Source: Macrocystis pyrifera (Eukaryota; Sar; Phaeophyceae; Laminariales; Laminariaceae). Taken from it: a stretch of 64,000 nt of DNA. Within the stretch, counting starts at the first letter, position 1, and each line of letters starts with the position of its first letter. This document shows positions 1 to 38,312 of the stretch, one piece after another. The position numbers and the translations under genes were made by a program. A model generated the notes under the pieces. That model was given only the letters and a program-made list of their open reading frames with translations, was not told the DNA's origin and made no database searches. Location of the stretch: NCBI GenBank assembly GCA_031763025.1, contig JASSKH010000009.1, positions 5,648,512 to 5,712,511 of the forward strand, given 5' to 3'.

Positions 1-153
1 GAATGATTATCAGCGCCAGTCCCAAGCGTATAGCGGTGCACGCCCACAGGCGTGTTCTTGTTGTTTGTATGGTAACAACACGCCTCCTCCGCCCAAAATC
101 ACGTACCTGATATGTACTTTCTCTTTTCTCTCTTGTCCGACGGCGAACGGCAG

Positions 154-27018
<26,865 letters not shown>

Positions 27019-27109
27019 GTGAGTGGGGGCGGGGCGTAAGGGAGGAGGGGGGGGGGTGGGGGGGGGGTCGAGGACACTCTTGGGGTGCGAAACCTGCGGA
27101 CGCTATAGT

Positions 27110-28130
27110 TGCCGTTGTTGTTGTTGTCGTTTACACTATCAGTGTCGATATCGTTTTCGTCGTCGTTAATGTTATCATTACCATTTTTAGCGCTATCAGT
27201 ATCGATGTCGTTATCGTTATCATTGTCATTCAACACTCTCAGCATCGATATCGTTATCGTTATTATTGTCATTGAACACTCTCAGCATCGATATTGTTAT
27301 CGTTATCATTACCATTGAACACTCTCAGTATCGATATCGTTCTCTTTATCGTTACCATCTGACACTACCAGTATCGATTTCGATTTCGATTTCGATTTCG
27401 TTGTCGTTGTCGTTATCATAGTCGATCAACACTATCACTATCAACATCGTGATAGCTTTTTTTGTTGTTTTCCATATCGGTATCGTTGTCGTTGCCGTCG
27501 GCGCGTGGATTGGGGAAGGGGCGGGGGGGGGGGGGGTGTCGTGGCGCCTCTTGAGTGCGGAACCCGCCGACGCTATCGCTGTCTGTGCCGGCGTCACGAT
27601 CAGTATCGATTGTTATCGTTATTCTTATCGGTATCACTTTTCGTCACCGTTATCGATGTCACTGTCTTTTACCGTCGTCGCTTTACCTTTGGGGGGTGTG
27701 GGGGTGTCGTGGCGCCTCTGGGGTGCGGAACCCGCCGACGTTATCGTTATCATTGTCGTTGTTGTTTCACACTATTGGTATCGATGTCGTTGTCGGTGTC
27801 TGTATCGGTTTGGTTTTTGTGATCATCGGTATCGGTATCGGTATCGGTATCAGCATCGTTTTTTGTGACCATCGATATCGGTATCAGTATCGTTTTTGTG
27901 ATACATCGGTATCGCTACCTCTATCGGTATCGTCTTCGTTTTCGCTATCGTGTTCGGTATTGTCTTAGTGTTCACTATCGTTTTGGTTTTCGCAATCGTT
28001 TTCAGTATCGTCTTAGTTATCGTTATCGATGTCGGTACCGTTATCGTTGTCGGTATCGTTATCGGTACCATTGCCGTTATCGGTATCGTTATCGGTACCA
28101 TTGCCGTTATCGCCGTAATTTGCGTTGCGG
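27110..28130. repeat. ~1 kb TATCGN hexamer-like array with embedded larger units
   Basis: Mostly TATCGT/TATCGG/CATCG repeats. A longer unit (G-run, GTCGTGGCGCCTCT, GGGTGCGGAACCCGCCGACG) is inserted at 27060-27105, 27522-27580 and 27690-27745, so the array grew both by slippage and by larger duplications. It follows the last visible BEACH exon. Confidence 0.9.
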
Positions 28131-28326
28131 GGGAGGGGGGAGGGGGGGTGTACTCATTATCATGCATGGCCGTAGTCGTATGACCATAGACCCTCGCATC
28201 CCTACAATGCCGGGACGGAGCACGTCGGGGTTTCACCGACCAGGCAGGCATTGCTTGCACCAAGCGCGAAGCGCCGTGAGGTGTTGGGCGAGTCGCATGA
28301 AGGGTGAGCTGCATCCTACTAAGAAC
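28130..28326 (-). mobile_element. Family C copy cut by the scaffold gap
   Basis: Poly-G (the sense poly-C tail), GTACTCATTATCATGCATGG, AGACCCTCGCATCCCTACAA, ACCAGGCAGGCATTGC and AGCTGCATCCTACTAAGAAC, at which point the N run begins. The assembly therefore breaks inside a dispersed repeat. Confidence 0.85.
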
Positions 28327-28426
28327 NNNNNNNNNNNNNNNNNNNNNNNNNNNNNNNNNNNNNNNNNNNNNNNNNNNNNNNNNNNNNNNNNNNNNNNNNN
28401 NNNNNNNNNNNNNNNNNNNNNNNNNN
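28327..28426. other. Scaffold gap (100 N)
   Basis: Exactly 100 N, the usual placeholder for a gap of unknown size. The rest of the BEACH gene may be hidden here. Confidence 1.
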
Positions 28427-28464
28427 CTACACGCGAAGGTTGTAAGGATGACCCTGGCCTGGGT

Positions 28465-28545
28465 AATCGATCGATCTTATACCCCTATGGCTCAGCAGGT
28501 AATACCTTCACATTTGGCGTCGTCGGCAGGACACGGGCAGCTCGC
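28465..28545 (+). repeat. tRNA-like element (family G), A-box part
   Basis: GGTAATCGATCGATCTTATA, CCCCTATGGCTCAGCAGGTA and CCTTCACATTTGGCGTCGTC match the minus-strand copies at 55215-55330 and 54960-55015. TGGCTCAGCAGG fits an A box (TRGCNNAGYNGG). No B box is seen here. Confidence 0.6.
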
Positions 28546-28789
28546 GACGATTCGGTCGGTCATTATTGGCATCCACGAACACAGTACAGTCCGCGACAGC
28601 ATTCGAGAAGTTGGGAAAATACGGAAATTGGCTCGAGTACTACCACGATTCAAAATGAAAACAGTCCTTCATACTGCACTTCGACTTCTTAAGTGCAAGA
28701 AGCTAAAACAAAACGTAACCTGGCTCCAGGAGTGTCTTGAGGGATTTGGTTTCGCGTACTGTGGTGCAAGAGGGCGACTAACGGACACA

Positions 28790-28990
28790 CATAACGGATA
28801 CAATCAGTGGATGCAATCAATGGATACTATCAACGGATACAATCAACGGATACAATCAACGGATGCAATCAGTGAATGCAATAAATGGATGCAACCAACG
28901 GATGGATGCGGTCAAAGGATGCAATCAACGGAGGGAATCAACGCATGCAATCAGCGCGTAGCGTCAAGGGGAGCAACTAACAGACACAAT
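28790..28990. repeat. 13-bp minisatellite
   Basis: About 15 copies of GGATRCAATCAAC with point variants. Confidence 0.95.
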
Positions 28991-29378
28991 CAACGGATAT
29001 GTACACTCAACCCAAGCCCAAAAGCGCTCCACTGTCTCCATTTCCCACACTCTCTTCTACAAAAGAGTCTCGTTTGGATGGATGCATGAGATAGAAGGAA
29101 GACGTCATTGGCACAGACGTGCACCTGAGCGGATTTTCCTGGCGCTCACCTTTAGAGGGCGGCGTTACGAAAAGAAGGCGTTCAAGGGGGCAATGATGTG
29201 ATGTCCACAAAAATTACCCGTGCCGACTGGAATACGCAGAGTAAATAATGTATTAAGCCGGCAGAGGTAAAGTCCGCAAACATCACATCTCTCCCACGCA
29301 TCGTGCAAAATAAGCGCCCGCCGGAGGAAACCTACCTATTTTCGGAAAGAAAATCAACAACAAAACATCCGCGGCAGA

Positions 29379-32300
29379 TCACGGTTTCCCGCCGCGCGTG
29401 CGCAACCAGCCACCCACCCACCCACCCACCTTGGCCACCGTTTGCGTGGAGGCATTGCGACACTCTGCCGGGCCAAAATCGCACAGAGTCCGAGCGGACG
29501 CGCATGAGCGATCACTCTCGGATACCGCACTGAGAAATCCGCCGCCGCCACCACCGCCGCCACCACCACCACCACCACCACCGCTACCACTACCGTCTCC
29601 ACCCCCGCTGCCAATGCCGGTACCGCCGAGCACCCCGATGGGAGGCAGCAACTCCCCACTGCGATGTTGTTCATCATTATCCTGGCCATCGCTCGCCGCT
29701 GTTGCTGCTGCTCTCGACGTCAGCCCCGGAGATGTGGCTTCTTTTCTCTCGGACGACGCATCATCCAAGGCGACGAGGTCGACACCGCCGCCGCCACCGC
29801 CGCCTTGAGATGGTGCTCCTCCGCTCGCGACGACCTTAGCCCGCCAGCAACCCACCTGGTACTCTCGAAACGCCTCCACAAGGTCACCGAAGAGCTCTCG
29901 CCGACGAAGCGAGGTAGCCGCTGCCGCCGCAAGAGGACCCGGCGGCCTCCCCCCCGGTCCCCTTGGATCCCGCGGGACCCCTGGGACCTCTGCACCCCCC
30001 GGGCCCTCCGCCCCACTGTCCGTCACCGTCACCGCCGCAAGAGCTCGTCGTTTTTCTCGCCCTGGCGCTCGCACCGACCCTGATGCCCCGCGGTTCACCA
30101 CGAACGAGTCTACATCTCCAACTATCTTGACCCCTCTCCCTCTCCCCCTCCCTCCCCCTCTAACTTTCCCGCCGCGTCTTCTCGTCGTCGCCGTCGTCGT
30201 CGCAGTCGTGGTGGACTTCTGGCGGGTTCGGAATTTTCTCTGCTGTTGGAGACTCCTACTGTCCGCGGGGGAGGTGCGAGTGGCGCCTGGCCCCGTCAGC
30301 TCAAACCCAGACCCCGGCCAAGGCCAAGGCCAAGACGCAGACCCCGGCCCAGATGCAGGCCAGGGCTTGGGGACGCGCGCACAGCAGCTGTCCTCGTGTT
30401 CGTCGGGCTTGGGCCGTCGCGCCGCCCACGTCTCCGCCGCTTCGAGGAGGCGGTGGGTGAGGGGGTCCTCGCTCGCGGCGAGCCGAGCCTTCGTCGCGTT
30501 TAAGTCCTCGGCTCGAGAGGTCAGTCTCGCGGCCTCCTCCCGTAGGTCCGCGTGCAACCGCTGTCCTCGCATACGATACGCGGGCAAAACCAAAACCAAG
30601 ATAATCAAAGCAAGTGGAATCGGAAATGTTAGTGTCGAGAAGTGTCCTTCTTTCGTTTTACGTACGCAGCGGCAGCGAAAAATACTTTTTTTTGTCACGT
30701 ATACAAGCGGCGGCAACACGAAGGGAGGCGGGGGGGGGGGGGGCAGAACCTTGCGATATTTATATTTATTGAATTACGTAGTTAGAAAAAAAAATCCGCC
30801 AAGAGAGCACCAGAAACACAAAGCCCCCCCCCCCCTATTATATATATATATATTATATAAGGGTTGGTGTCGGTTGACAACGACACTGTAAAACACGCCG
30901 CTCACTACGTGAGCTATTAATAGACATCCAGGGTACCGTTTTTTGTTTTTTTTTTGGCGGTCGCCCACAGCTGGTCGTCGAGTTAGATCATTTGTGCGAG
31001 GTAAAGAACCTTTACTCTGCACGAGAGAATTAATCGTATCACGTAGTGTTCGAGGTAAGGTACCCAGGAGGCAGTTGCATAGTACTCCCATTGCTGTCTC
31101 TGGAAGTGGCTACACCGGAAATTAAACTAACTCATTGAAGCTGTCATCATATGCAAGTCCGCCTCATAAGCGGTTCTTAGTAGGATGCAGCTCACCCTTC
31201 ATGCGACTCGCCGGACACCTCACGGCGCTTCGTGCGTGCAAGCAATGTCTGCCTGGTCGGTGAAAACCTGACATGCTCCGTCCCGGCATTGTAGGGATGC
31301 GAGGGTCTATGGTCATACGACTACGGCCATGCATGAGATCGAATACATCTCCCCTATCGAGTACACCCCCCCCCCCGTCAGTCAGATCGTGTTTTGAGCC
31401 AAAAAGTTGCTGAAAAAAAACCATCGCGCGAAACGCACGACACACCCATCAAATATCAAACCATCCCCACAAGGTCTAAACGCTTTACATCCAAAGCAGC
31501 AGGGGACGTCAACAACGAGAAATGAGGGGTGGGGGGGGGGGGGGGGGGGGGGGGGGGGAACCGCCGCCCCAAGCAGTGGTCGCTTGCGGGCTCTTCGGAG
31601 CGAAACGAACACGCTGCATGAGAGCCGAACTAACCCTCGAGATACGAAGTGTATCGCCCTACTGGCGATAATCTACAGTATATGCAGCTACAGTAGGATG
31701 GCGACCGAAAACTTAAAGGGGTCTGCCTAGGATATACTGCTGTTGACGGCTAGTACCGCTCTGTCCCTCATTACAATCTACAGTAGGATGGCGACCGATT
31801 ATTGAAAGGGGTTTACCTAATGGGATTTATATACGGTTCGCACCGCTCTGTGCCTCGTAACAATGATGAGGAGCGTTTTGGAGGTACTATTAAATAGTAA
31901 ACTACAACACGTTCCTCATCTTTAGGGAGAGAGTGGTGCATGTTTATTGTACCTGCACCTCATACGTTCCGTGATTCGTTCGGACGAACCGCTAAATCCA
32001 AACTATGGCCGCTCCGCCATTGGGGTGGAGGGGCCTCTTCTATCAATACTATTAATAATTATTGCTATCTATGTTATATATACCTGAAGGCTGTCGACGG
32101 CGACCCTGAGCTCGTCGACAGACTCGTACACCAAAGCCCCGCAAGCTCCGCCGGCCCAGACCACCTGAGCGCCGGACGCCGTATCAGAAGCCATCGACGT
32201 CGAGTCCAGCCCTACACTACTGCTCTCTTCCTCTCCCCTGCCCCCCCCACCCCGCCCCCCCCACCGCTGCTGCTGGTGGTGCTGCTGGTTCTGGTACCGT

Positions 32301-35300
32301 TGTTGCCCCCGCGGCGGGCCAGGCACTTTTCAAGTTCCGCGAGGTCTTGCTCTTTGTTGCTGCTCTTCGCGCCATCTGCCGCGGAAGTTTCCTGCTCGAG
32401 GCGGGCCTTAAGGCCGATCACGAGGTCGTGGTAGAGCCGAACGCGCTTGCCCAGGACAACCTGTGCGTGTGTTTGCGAGCACATCGTGTACACATACCGG
32501 TACCGTGCAAAGGTGTGCCGAAGTGTGAAGTGAGGGAGCAAAAGGAAGCACAAGCGGGGAGGAAACGACGAGACTATATAAAAAATACTGGTTTCACTGT
32601 GGGAGTTCCCAAAAAAGGCGTGACTAACGATGACGGCCGAAGATCACTGCCATCTCTTGGCATCGCTTGTGTATGAGGCATGACCCTCTGCCGCGATACA
32701 AGCACCAACCACCGGCGTATTTTTTCCGGCAAAAAAAAACTGATTCGAAAAGACGTGCTTTGTTATTCTACGAAAACGGGAGAGTCGCCGAACCTGCCGG
32801 CACACACCTCTGAAACCTTGGCGAGGTCGACGTCGTTTCTCAGAGTGCTGTTCTCGAAGGTCAGGCCCTGATTGGCCACCATAATTCGCTCCGCTTGCTT
32901 CGCCTTCGCCTGGAGGGCCACGTGCAGCTTGGCGTTGTTGTCCGCGGCTCGCACCGTCCTCTCGCCCAGCTCGACTTCCTGCGAGAGAAAAAAGAAAAGA
33001 AAAACGTGTCGTGTATCGGGGAGGACGTATCACGATCTACAACTGACAATCTTCTGGTGGAGATCCTATCATACATTTTGCCGCTGTCAGTTGATATGCA
33101 TATGCTACTGCTGTGTGCCAGGTAGACCTTTTAAATAACATATTTGCAGAGAAGAGATATTGCACTAGATCATGTACTACTAGATTCTAAACATATTAAC
33201 CGTTGTGAAGTACTGTGCAAGAGCCTTACCATGGACTTTCTTACGGATATAGTTATTCTTCAACGGGTCCCCTCGGTACTTCTCTGGCCTCTCGGTGCTC
33301 TACCCTGAACCCTCCCCCCCCCCCCCCCCCCTTGTTTTAAATTGCCGACGAGCCTGTTTTATTTTTGAGAAAGTTGAACTTCGCTTCTTTGTCGGGGCTT
33401 TTTTTTGTTTCAATTTGTTTTTTGCCGATTTCCTTTCCATCATTTCCGCTTCTCCCCTCCGTTTTTTTCGAGTTATCTTTCTCGATATTGACCTTTTTTT
33501 TCGATTCCGTTTCGACTTGCGCTCGATTTGTTTTCGTTTTTTTTTATTTTCCTTTCCACCCACCGTTCCACCCCCCCCCCCCCGGTTGTTTCCCGATTTT
33601 TGTTTTGCGGGACTTTTTTTCTCGTACGTACGAGTAGCAGGTTCGACACGTTGATTGTTGTACCTCCTGTTTTACACAGTATTACACGCCTAGCTCCGAA
33701 AGGCAGGACAGCAGTAGGCCTCGAAAACAGGAGTGCGGCTTCGGAGCCTTTTGTTTTTGTTTTCGGATGCCCCCGACAAATTCCCTTACCTTTTTGGAGA
33801 ACAGCTCGATGCTCAGCTCCTTAATCTGGGCATCGATCTGTCTCCGGACCCTCTGCTTCTCTTGCAGCTTTTTCCGCCTTTCGGTGTTCAGGTCGGACTC
33901 GATCATCAGCTCCGTCAACTTCACCTCTTCTTGGAGCGTGGTCCTGGTAGAGTCCGACTCCCGCTTGTGGTCCGCCGCCTCGTGCATGCTGTTGATCTAT
34001 ATCAGGCGAATATCGGGAAAAAGCGTGGGTATGAGCACACAAGGGGATAGCATGCACTTACAGACAGGCACAGTACATGATACTTTTGTGTTGGTCTCAC
34101 ATTGGCTCGTCGACGATGATCCAGCCCGGGGCCACAAGCCGGGCTCCAATACCTACTTTCGAGTACTACCACACACTGGGTTCGCCGGAGAGTTTTTGAC
34201 GATGCTCCTGTTCCACAGCCTCCCTAATTGGGGTTCTTGCTAGACTGCGGCGATTCTCGCGCTCCGCGGCCTCCTAAAAGTTGGCTTCAACCCTAAAATA
34301 TATATATATGCGTCAATGCTGACGGCCGTGCCTAGTCGGGTTGAGCTTGGGCATAGAGAAATGCGTCCGAGGTAGAGTGTTGAGCAGTCGCTGCTGTCGG
34401 AATTTTCCATGGTTTTTTCGCCAGAGCTTGGGGCTGACTACTACCGTATGTCGTGCGAGAAACGGTTCTTATCACAAAAGCATTTACCGTGTCGTCCTTC
34501 GAGACATTAAGTACTCGCTACCTCCCTTTTAAAGACATGAACGTAACGTTATTTGCTGTTGCATGCAGTATACAGCAGTAGCTGCAATATATATCTGGCC
34601 CGGGTGCTTCTTGAGAACTATACGCTCACGTTTGAATTGGAGTCCGTGGGCTAAACGCTTATTTATGATATGCCAGTCAACGTCTTCAACAAACAAGAAA
34701 AGTCGCAAGCAAACCTCTGACCGAAACGTGTCCTACTCAATCTCCTTTTTATGCGAGCGGGGTGCCATCTTGGCGGGATCTCCGCAGCGGGTGTATGTAC
34801 GCGGCTCCGAGGCTAGCTCGGGTAGCCCACATCAGAGGCAAGCGCTAATCTCAGTCGATACCAACCGACTGGTTGTCGTAAAAAAAACCCCAGCTCTCAG
34901 AAGATCGTGTGAAAGAAGAATGGCGCTCAAGGCCAGCGTTGATTATCGGTCTTGTCCAAGAGACCAGGAGGAGGAGGAGGAGGAGGAGGAAGAAAAAATA
35001 AGTAGTAAGCTATTTGTGTGTGTGATGTCCCAAACCTTCTCCTCCACAGTGATGAGCTTCTCCCTCAACGGCCCCAGCTCCTCGTCCCGTCGGTGCTCCA
35101 GCTCCTCGATCTGCCGGGCGTACTCCATTTCAGCCTTCTCGCGGTCCACGCTTTCCACCATGAGCTGCCTCTCCAGGGAGCTGATGACGTCGTAGTTGTC
35201 GTCCAGCTTTTTGTGGAGGTAGTAGTAGACGTCGCTCTGGTCCGCCTTCGAGGAATAACACAATTCGAACGGGAAAAAAATAGAAAAACTAAAAAAGGCG

Positions 35301-37413
35301 AAATGTGCCGGCCGCACAGCGCGCGGTAGGTTGAGATTAATCCATGGATACAAGTTTTTTTATTTATCTGCCTCACAGTCTGTGACCACGTAATTTGTAT
35401 CTCTCTAGGATCAGGAATCAGGGCGGACACTGGATGTACTGCGGTAGCTGGGTAGAACTAACGGCTTCATGTGAAAGACAACACAGACTTACCCAAACCG
35501 CATGGATGGCACCATACTGCTGCTGTAGTTCCGGAAGTCTAGTTGCAAAAAACGGAACTACTGACCCAGGCTGATTGGTTATCGAGAAAAAAGTAGGGCT
35601 GTTCGCGGGTTGGGTCGTGGTCGGGTCCGGTAAATGCGACTCTACCCGGTCCGTGAAAGTATGCTTGCAAACCTCTTGGGCCCTGCACGACCCGACGGCC
35701 GTGATATACAAACAAAACAAAAAAACTCACCCGATCCGCGGCCGGGTTATGGCCCGCAAGGAGCCCTGAAAAAAAAAGGATGTGGACCTCCAAGGATCTC
35801 AATAAATTCAGTATGACTGCTTCCGAATTTCCTATATTCCCGGCAAGACAGGGTGAACTTTTTTTCGGGACTCAGCCTTGAGAGAGAGAGAGTTGTACGT
35901 AGTGTAGGGCTGCACGATTTTCTTCCCTAGAACCGAGCCTGTGGCATCTGGCACAAGACGCTACCTGGCGAACAAAAAGTGTAGTGCTCCCTCTCTTCGG
36001 TGCTCCGTCTCGAAAGGGATGCGTGGTCAATGGTCAATGACTAAGGCAAGCGCCAAAGTACGCCCTCCCTTCCCCCCCCTCCTTGCGGTGTGTTTTACGA
36101 AAAATGGACACCTGTATATATCGTAAACCGGCAAACCGACCCATGCCATGCCATGAGAGCTGCACGTACAACTCAGAAGTTCGAAAATCGAGCGCTCATT
36201 GTATCCTATTTGCACCGTTGCCATAACAATGGCGGAACAAGGGGGGAGATATGTGTGCGTAAATAAACTGCGAATGGGCCGGCCACGCAACGATCCCCCC
36301 GTAATCCAGGCGGGGGGGGGTCGGTTCGCCCTGATAGCGAGTGGGGGTGGGGAGGCGTGCAGCACCCATTGGAGGGGAGCGGGGGGAGGGATCGGTTAGC
36401 CCGGACAGCGAGCGGGGAGAGAAGGCGTGCAACACCCGGGGGGGGGGGGGGGGTCGGCTAGTCCCGATAACGAGTGGGGGGATAAGGTGAGCAACACCCT
36501 GTCATCCTACCTATCACAGACATAATATGTGCATGCAGATGAGTACGGTAGGTTTCGGCAGTAAGAGTCGTTATCAGACTGAATTGCGCGATCAACACAA
36601 AAAATATCAAGTATCAATTACTCGAAGGCCCTTACTCGAAAGTAGGACCCAAAGAGGGGAGGAGCGGCCTATTCTGCAAATCAGAGCCAGAGTATGATGC
36701 AGCGCACAAGTGCAAGTTGCAAGCATAGTTTCAGATAGCAGCGCGCCCTGGGAATCACCACAAGGTGGGTTAAGGCAGCAGTATTACTGCTATATACTTG
36801 TAGTGAATTGCGAATTTCGTGTCGACCATAGCGCCTGAATGCCCCGACAGCAGCCCCTCTGCTGCCTGCCAGGCGTCCTGGACGAGTCCGCATCAGGACC
36901 CGAACCCTTTGCAGTCACTGTTGTCATCCCCCAGGCACCACACCCCCTTACGATCAACCCCTTTTAGATCGCGGGCGTCCCGTGCGTGCCCTTGACGTGT
37001 AAGGAGGTTAGGTAATGCAACGCCCACTCCTGTGCTCTATAAGAAACCACGACGTGAACCCATTATACGCGCGAGAATAAAAATATTTCGTACTTACAGT
37101 ACGCATGATGCGTACTCGTATATACTCGTCTCAGTCTCGAGTACCCGGTACCTGGTACCGCTGTATGTACTGCCGCTGTACTGCTGCCGTACCAGTTCCT
37201 ATAGGTACGATACCTTTGGTCTTGAAGCGATGTATCTCTGACCTTTTCTTCCGCTAGGCGTTTACGAAGAACTTCGATCTCGTCTAGCAAGCCACGTTTG
37301 TCGCACTCCAGCTTCCTCAAAGACTCCGCCATATCGTCCAGCTTGGCGGCGTCGAGGTGGTGGAGACTTGCCAGACCCGCCGTGTTGCTGCTGTCGTCCC
37401 CCAGGTCTTCCAT
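29379..37413 (-). CDS. Coiled-coil protein, tentatively flagellar (CFAP157/BBOF1-like)
   Basis: Seven exons on the minus strand, joined by consistent phases: 37413-37243 (57 codons from ATG), 35245-35036 (70 codons), 34273-34170 (weaker), 33988-33790, 32978-32817 (54 codons), 32460-32084 and 30560-29379. Protein: MEDLGDD start, heptad-like helices LRKLECDKRGLLDEIEVLRK, then ADQSDVYYYLHKKLDDNYDV and SSLERQLMVESVDREKAEME, ELMIESDLNTERRKKLQEKQ, ERIMVANQGLTFENSTLRND. The layout of long helices with a Y-L-K-x-L-x-x block near the start recalls axonemal proteins such as CFAP157; this is a resemblance only. The last exon encodes a low-complexity tail (Gly, Thr, Ser, Arg) ending ASTQTVAKVGGWVGGWLRTR. 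The sixth exon changes frame in its C/G-run at about 32237-32265. A further upstream 5' exon cannot be excluded. Confidence 0.7.
30560..31380. other. Last intron of the coiled-coil gene: repeats
   Basis: Holds a G-run (30730-30744), TA-rich stretch 30838-30860 and the family C copy listed next. Confidence 0.5.
30885..31379 (+). mobile_element. Family C retroposon-like copy, near full length, poly-C tail
   Basis: Starts near ACACGCCGCTCACTACGTGA, then GGTAAGGTACCCAGGAGGCA, GTCCGCCTCATAAGCGGTTC, TCACGGCGCTTCGTGCGTGC, GTCTGCCTGGTCGGTGAAAA, GGGATGCGAGGGTCTATGG, CATGCATGAGATCGAATACA and 11 C. Gives the plus-strand reference for the family. Confidence 0.82.
31655..31870. repeat. Tandem duplication, ~110-bp unit
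   Basis: CTACAGTAGGATGGCGACCG followed by AAAGGGGTYTRCCTA and a GCACCGCTCTGTGCCTC-type end occurs twice, at about 31690-31775 and 31785-31860. Confidence 0.65.
35594..35768. mobile_element. hAT-like foldback element (family E), ~175 bp
   Basis: Imperfect inverted ends TAGGGCTGTTCGCGGG / GCCCGCAAGGAGCCCTG, with GGGTC/GACCC-rich arms. The terminal TAGGGNTGTTCNCGGG pattern is like that of many hAT-type MITEs. The A-rich flanks make a target duplication hard to judge. In an intron of the coiled-coil gene. Confidence 0.6.
35998..36083 (+). mobile_element. LINE family B 3' fragment ending in poly-C
   Basis: GTGCTCCGTCTCGAAAGGGA, TGACTAAGGCAAGCG, AAGTACG and a C/T-interrupted C-run. Confidence 0.7.
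36300..36505. repeat. Three tandem copies of a ~70-80 bp G-rich unit
   Basis: Unit: G-run, TCGGTTCGCCCTGATAGCGA, GTGGGG..., GGCGTGCAGCACCC. Copies at about 36311-36370, 36376-36437 and 36438-36500 with point and length differences. Confidence 0.75.
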
Positions 37414-38312
37414 GTTTTCCTGTCGGCCAAACCTATTGACTGCTGTCACTGCTGCTGCCGTCGTGCAATATAGATGTGTAGATGTGACGTCATACGTGTA
37501 CCATTGATGACCTAGCGAAGCGAACGTCTTGCATTGTTGAGTATCTCTACACGGCGGCTGGCCGGGGTGAGCTTACAGCAGTGCAGGTGGCCATTTGTTG
37601 TGTTGTGGACCATGAGATAAATGCACATGCATACGTACCACGCCGAACCAGTTTACGTGCGAGTACACATCTAGCTCGCTGTGCTACGAGACGCCGGAAG
37701 AGACTTCACTGTACATATCGAGTGCACCAACGTACGTACTCCGTATTTTAGTGTGTCAGTGTAGTACGTACTCGGGGCTCGGCGTGGGCACGAGCACGCC
37801 GACACGCCAGCACGGCCGTGCCATCCGCAACGGAACTTGGCCGTTTCATCCGAAACGAAACATATATATTCCTTTTCACAACGACCAATGAATTAGTTGC
37901 TCACGTCACTGCACGTCACACACTTTTTGTGAAACAAACGGGTGACTGACGTACACACAACATCTCTCGTCCCGGATCTTTATTACTTGTTTTATAGCTG
38001 ACGCGTACGCACTTGGAATATTTTTTTTGGTACTTAAAAATACAACAGAGAAAGGCAAAAGATACGCGCTGGATCGTAATTTTTGAACAGCAGTGAATCG
38101 TACCCCCTTCTTCGTTGCACTCCGCTGTTCACTTGAACCTCTCATCTTTTTCTTTGTTCCACACACACCCCATCACAGCGATCAACCACCACAACATCCA
38201 TCAGCATCACCCCAACCAAACAAACCACACCCCACAGCAACCGCGAACAACGAACACGACCAGCATCAGAAGAGAGAGAGGAGCGCGCAAAAATACACCG
38301 CAAGACGAGAAC
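37414..38312. promoter_or_regulatory. Divergent promoter region between genes 2 and 3
   Basis: About 900 bases separate the ATG of the minus-strand coiled-coil gene (37413) from the first ATG of the plus-strand PX gene (38313). It is free of the dispersed repeats that crowd the rest of the window. A C/A-rich, ATG-free stretch just before 38313 may be the PX gene leader. I see no certain TATA or initiator. Confidence 0.4.

Noticed and set aside
28145-28326. Frames reading CRDARVYGHTTTAMHDNEY as conserved protein
   Set aside because: This is family C repeat sequence, present at eight or more places in both orientations, with no codon pattern of selection.
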